Made by a program: the position numbers and the translations under genes | In this document: positions 59,801-64,000 of the stretch, in pieces | Position numbering within the stretch: position 1 is the stretch's first letter | Layout: the number at the start of each line of letters is the position of its first letter | Notes under the pieces: generated by a model | Told to the model about the DNA's origin: nothing | Database searches by the model: none | The model's input: only the letters and a program-made list of their open reading frames with translations | Source of the DNA: Taxillus chinensis | Taxonomy: Eukaryota; Streptophyta; Magnoliopsida; Santalales; Loranthaceae | DNA length: 64,000 nt | Direction of reading: 5' to 3' | NCBI GenBank assembly: GCA_023512835.1 | Contig: CM042088.1 | Span: 39,288,164-39,352,163 of the forward strand

Positions 59801-61031
59801 GAGAATGAGAGAATGAGGGAACAAGAAAGGGAAGAGTAGAGAGAAAATCTCTTATTATCTTTTCTTTTAGGAATTAAAAAGGGGAGGAAATTACAGATAT
59901 TCATAGCATGAATGGAATAGGTGGGCAGCTCTCTTTTACAACACATTTCAATTTTAAAATTACTTTCATTGATCAACGCATAACAACTTAGAGCACGGCT
60001 TCATCAAAAGACAAGATGAGGGCAAAAGCAAATGGTGTTTAGAAAAGTTAAACGTATAATCAACTAACAAGCTTTAATAATACAGCCATTCGATTCAAGT
60101 TATGCCCATCCCCTCCACCGCTGTAACTATCACTCTAACCTAAACAACTACCCTGAAGCAACCCAACAGCTCAACCCTACCGGCAATAATGATATGTCCT
60201 AAAAAACCACAACAAATAACACGTCAAACAACTAAACATTTACTAGGAAAACAAACTTCATATGGAATCAAAGAAGAAAACTTAATCCCAGGACCAACAC
60301 TCAACATGAAACAAGCAGTCAAGCCTCCAACTAGACAACTGCCAGAAAATATTTCAAAGGTCAAAACAATAACAGCTCAACTCCCATGAAGCATGTCTAC
60401 CCCAAAAACACAACCAAAAAAACCCAACTTCTCCAACGGTACATATAAAGGCCGCCAAACCTCCAAAACTTAACAGCATACTCCTATTTTCAATAAGATA
60501 AAACCAACCTTTACCCTCTTAAGATTCTAACACAGATCACAATCCAAAGCCACAATGGAACAATGTTGCACAATATATACAAAAAATTAAAATTAAAAAC
60601 TCAACAAATAAGCAGACAACACCGATCATTGCAGGAAAACACAAATCTAAATATCCATTGAATCTCCTTCGTAACAAACATCAACAGCTAAATTAAACGA
60701 GAGGAATGAAATCTTTTGTAAGTTCAAATATTTTACATGTGAACTGGACAGTAGGAGCAGGTGTGCTCTCTCTAACATCAAAACTTGCAATAATAACAAA
60801 ACAATGGCAACTACTTTACCAACAGAATTGACTTTCAAACATAATTTCTTCATATAATTTGAAAACAATTCTAGATAGTCATAATGTACGGTAGATGAGC
60901 AACAGATTATAGAGTACACAATATTACAAAAGCTTCCCACTGTGTAATAGGTCTCCCTCTAGGTGCATCCACAAACTATATCATCAACAACCTCAGCAAA
61001 ACAATTTTTGTTTACACATACCACAAAATTT
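59801..61031. other. Intergenic DNA and VPS28 3' flank, no gene
   Basis: No coding sequence recognised. The right-hand part probably includes the VPS28 3' UTR. Confidence 0.5.
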
Positions 61032-61661
61032 TCAGGTCCCAGCACTGGGCAAGGCAGCCATAAAGCAGTTGTAAGACGATTCTAGATCAAAATGCAGCTG
61101 CCGTGATTGCTGCTCGGTCAGTTCATCAGCAGCTCCCATCTTGGACAACCTTGCAATCCACTCCTTCATCTTTGTCTTCCCTTCAAAGTCGGGCGGCAAA
61201 ATAGTCAACTTTCCTAGTGAAGCTGCAAGGTCTGACAGGAGAGGGTGCACCTGATCAACAGCCACCATGTTCAATTTCAGTGAGTCCATTGCTGTAATAA
61301 AATTCTGCACACATTCAGCCACAATGGCAGCAGAAGTAGTGGCTGATGCAGTGGAGGAAGAGCGATGCTCGACTGTAGCTGGCACCCCGGAGGTCAAAAG
61401 GCGATTGAGAGCCGCTGGGCAATCCATTTTGTAGGTGTCTGCAAAGCGCTCAATGTTAGGGACGGTGTCCTTCAATGCGGAGGCTAGGGTTTTGAAATGG
61501 GCGATGAGCTTCAGGCATTCAGTCTCATAATCCGATGATGTAATGATGTCGCGAACATAAGCCTTCTCCAGCTTATCCGTGGCCTTGATAATGGCGTAGA
61601 GTTCAGCAAAATTTTCATACATTTCTCGCTCGCGCTTATCGTTCCACAGCTTGACTTCCAT
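61032..61661 (-). CDS. VPS28: VPS28, ESCRT-I subunit
   Basis: Single-exon coding sequence, 209 residues, the normal length for plant VPS28. It starts MEVKLWNDKREREMYENF; the frame is open seven codons further upstream, but the family starts at this Met. The N-terminal core (about 1-105) contains ELYAIIKATDKLEKAY and RFADTYKMDCPAALNRL. After a Ser/Thr/Ala-rich linker, the C-terminal four-helix domain (about 120-209) contains NFITAMDSLKLNMVAVDQV, LLSDLAASL and LPPDFEGKTKMKEWI. VPS28 bridges VPS23/VPS37 in ESCRT-I and contacts ESCRT-II, acting at endosomes in sorting of ubiquitinated membrane proteins. A GTGAGT donor in a C-rich context at about 62180 and a CTCCAG acceptor near 61720 suggest a 5'-UTR intron. 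Intact and clearly functional-looking. Confidence 0.97.
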   Translation of the reverse strand: MEVKLWNDKREREMYENFAELYAIIKATDKLEKAYVRDIITSSDYETECLKLIAHFKTLASALKDTVPNIERFADTYKMDCPAALNRLLTSGVPATVEHRSSSTASATTSAAIVAECVQNFITAMDSLKLNMVAVDQVHPLLSDLAASLGKLTILPPDFEGKTKMKEWIARLSKMGAADELTEQQSRQLHFDLESSYNCFMAALPSAGT

Positions 61662-62209
61662 TTCAATACAAAGGTCAATCAACTTTAACTTTTATATATA
61701 TATATATTCCTATTAGTTCTGGAGAAGCGTACGGGACACGCGCATTGAAAAATCAAAACAACCCTTCCTTGCTGGAGAACAAACAAGAACGAAGATAGCA
61801 AAACGAGATCAGAAACCAGAATTAACTATGCTAGAAATCTAAAACCAAGTCAAGCTATTGCCAGATTATGTGGGTAAATACAAAATTTTAGATTACGAAT
61901 CAGTCATTGGCATGTCAGTTAAAGATCATTAGACAACATTAAACAAAGAGAGGCATTGATATGAAACCATGGGATTCTAGGACCAAACAAGGGGACCAAA
62001 AAACTAAAACATGCTAACAAAATCAATCCGATCAAGAAAGCAGGGAAACAGAAAAATAATCACCGTACGTGGGACAAAAACCCTAGAACAAAACCTTAGA
62101 TTAAGAATCGCGATTCCCAGATCATGGTTTCAGGCAATATAATCGAGATCGAGATCGAGATCGAGAGAGATGGGGACTCACGGGGCGTAGAACACGGCTC
62201 GGTCTTTGA

Positions 62210-63755
62210 ATGATGTGAAGGATGGATGGAAGGAGACTTGCAGAAGAGAAGGGAGACAGAAGACAGCAAGGTTGTGTGTGTTCTTGGGTCTTCGATGCGA
62301 CACTGTTGCTTACGTCACCTATAAGGACACGGCTCCGTCCCGTCCCGTCCTGTACAAGAGAAGTCTGCAAAATTTAGTCCGTGGGTCCCACCAAATTGCT
62401 GTATGTCATTTCTAATAAATATTTAAATTTAAAAATATACTATTATTACAATTAATTAATTAATTATTAAGATTTCATACAATATAAAAGCTCAAGTAGT
62501 ATTATTTTAAAAAATAATAATTTTATTGAATTTAAAACTTTTTATAAGTGATAAAATTTTATTTGAATCATAATTTTTAAATATAATTTTATTTTTTAAA
62601 AATATATATAAATTAACCAAACGTAACCAATGGGGTGAATTCAGATTTGTTGTTATTAATATTTATTTTAAAAATAAATTATTAAATTAAATATTTATAT
62701 AATATTTGGTTTGATGATTGTGTTTTTTTAAAATATTAAAAATGTAAATAAATTATAAATAAATAAAGATAATTTTTATTTTATTTTATATAAAAAATAA
62801 CTATTAAATCAATGCAAAATTTTACTTACACATAAATATTATGTAAATATGTAAATATTCAATTCAACTATTTATTTTTAAAATAAATATCGAATAAAAA
62901 TTACGTGTACATTTTTCCACGTTGAATCTGCACTCTCAAACTTTCAAAGAACATATTTATTTATGATTCATAAATATAAAAAGAACATTTTTATTAATAT
63001 TTAAAAAAATGTACATTAATAGGGACCCAAAAACAGTACCTATGAAGGCGATAATAATCAAAAATAAGGAAGCCAGCCAAGCCAAGCTGACTAGTAAAAA
63101 ATTGCCCTTAGTTTAACTCCGATAAATTATTCAGTTGTTTCTGGACTTTTATTTAACTTCGTGGCTGCCATCCATCCATCCAGTAAGTCATGAGTAATAT
63201 ACATGCATAAATGTGCCTCGCATTAAAAAAGTATTTAACAGGTCATTCAAGTCTCACGCTTTCTCTTTCTCTTTCTCACCAAATTCTATGAAAAGTATTT
63301 ATATATTATAATCAGCAGCCGGTTACTCATAACAATTCCGGATTTCGAGTCGAACGGTTAAATTTTTTTACCTCGTCTTTGAAAAGTATACAGTATAATA
63401 TAAATTTTTTTTCTATCTTTATTTCCCTTTTTTTATTTTAATTAATTCGATTATAATTTTAATAAAATTTATAGCTAAAATATTAATCTAGAATACAATT
63501 TATAACTAATATTTTTCTATCTAATTAAATATGTTAAAATTTTTAGTAAACGCCTAAACGTACCATACAATGATCCGAACTCGTATATTCAGGGGTATTA
63601 TTACAAAAAAAAAAAAAGTAAAAATACAAAATCAGAAAGATGCGTGGTATTTCATTTCAGTTCTTCAAATTAACGTTCCAAGCCATGAACTAAATCAATG
63701 GGTTCCTGCTGTCTCATGCACTGGTATACTGATTGGACGACGTACGATCCTGTCT
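62210..63755. other. Intergenic DNA, no gene
   Basis: The first 200 bp are probably the VPS28 first non-coding exon and promoter. The rest is very AT-rich (62420-63000), without coding sequence or recognisable repeats. Confidence 0.5.
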
Positions 63756-64000
63756 CTACACCCTCATCTCCTCATTGAACTTCCTTATGAACGCTTCCAC
63801 TCGCCTGTTCAGCTCGTCTTGACTCAGCGACGGCTCCCTCCAGTGCCGACATGCCGCCGACGTGGTCGGAGCATTCTCCATCTCCGTCCGCTCCCTAATC
63901 ATCGTATTCGTATCCCACTTTTTCATCACAATTGCATCATTCGCGTTGATCTGAGGGCCATGACGCTGCCAGGTGTCACACCTGAGCATGTGCCGCCGCG
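63756..64000 (-). CDS. DUF761-domain protein, C-terminal part (runs off the window)
   Basis: The frame is open from the window edge to the stop at 63756, about 80 residues. The end reads LSQDELNRRVEAFIRKFNEEMR, in two pieces LSQDELNRRVEAFIRKF and NEEMRV, the characteristic C-terminal DUF761 motif of a plant family of unknown biochemical function ('cotton fibre expressed protein' type). A Met at 63989 is not the likely start because the frame continues upstream. The preceding part (DTWQRHGPQINANDAIVMKKW, RERTEMENAP) is less conserved. No intron is evident in the visible part. Confidence 0.75.
   Translation of the reverse strand, partial: RRHMLRCDTWQRHGPQINANDAIVMKKWDTNTMIRERTEMENAPTTSAACRHWREPSLSQDELNRRVEAFIRKFNEEMRV

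Overview
The window looks like nuclear DNA of a eudicot, probably woody, plant. It is AT-rich and split into small exons with GT-AG introns. It carries single-copy plant gene families (VAL/HSI2 B3 repressor, CBP60, FBS-type F-box, VPS28, DUF761) among Ty3 LTR retrotransposons, TRIM-like elements, LINE fragments and a MITE. I saw no bacterial-type operon, CRISPR array or rRNA gene. The species cannot be named from the sequence.

Layout, left to right. (1) 0-5 kb: AT-rich DNA with a decayed Ulp1/C48 protease relic (about 3.2-4.1 kb) and a LINE poly-A tail. (2) 5.3-6.1 kb: FBS1-like F-box gene copy A (minus strand) with an ABRE/G-box cluster upstream. (3) 8.3-9.9 kb: a TRIM-like element plus an extra LTR. 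(4) 14.0-14.9 kb: FBS1-like copy B (minus), followed by a 42/38-bp minisatellite and a duplicated block. (5) 18.0-20.3 kb: a broken copy of the CBP60 last exon with a second TRIM inserted in it. (6) 21.4-25.4 kb: an eight-exon CBP60 gene (minus), complete except for one extra base in a G-run. A tRNA-Asp 5' half lies just downstream of it. (7) 27.7-44.5 kb: a nest of LTR retrotransposons. An old Ty3 element has its gag split by a solo LTR and its LTR split by a young 10.1-kb Tekay/Del-type chromovirus with perfect 5-bp target duplications. (8) 47.0-57.7 kb: a VAL gene (plus) with 14 coding exons and a 4.6-kb intron full of LINE debris. (9) 59.5-59.8 kb: a MITE. (10) 61.0-61.7 kb: VPS28 (minus). 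(11) 63.8-64.0 kb: the C-terminal end of a DUF761 gene running off the window.

The genes do not form a pathway. VAL is a chromatin repressor, CBP60 a calmodulin-linked transcription factor, FBS an SCF component induced by stress, and VPS28 an ESCRT-I subunit. I did not find an undescribed multi-gene system.

The most notable observations are structural. Single-base homopolymer indels break otherwise coherent genes and a young retrotransposon, which raises the question of residual sequence error. Other points are the nested transposon history, the two complete TRIM architectures, the tRNA half, and the uORFs directly before the VAL start codon. Exon boundaries were worked out by hand from splice dinucleotides, phase and family resemblance; no alignment was run.
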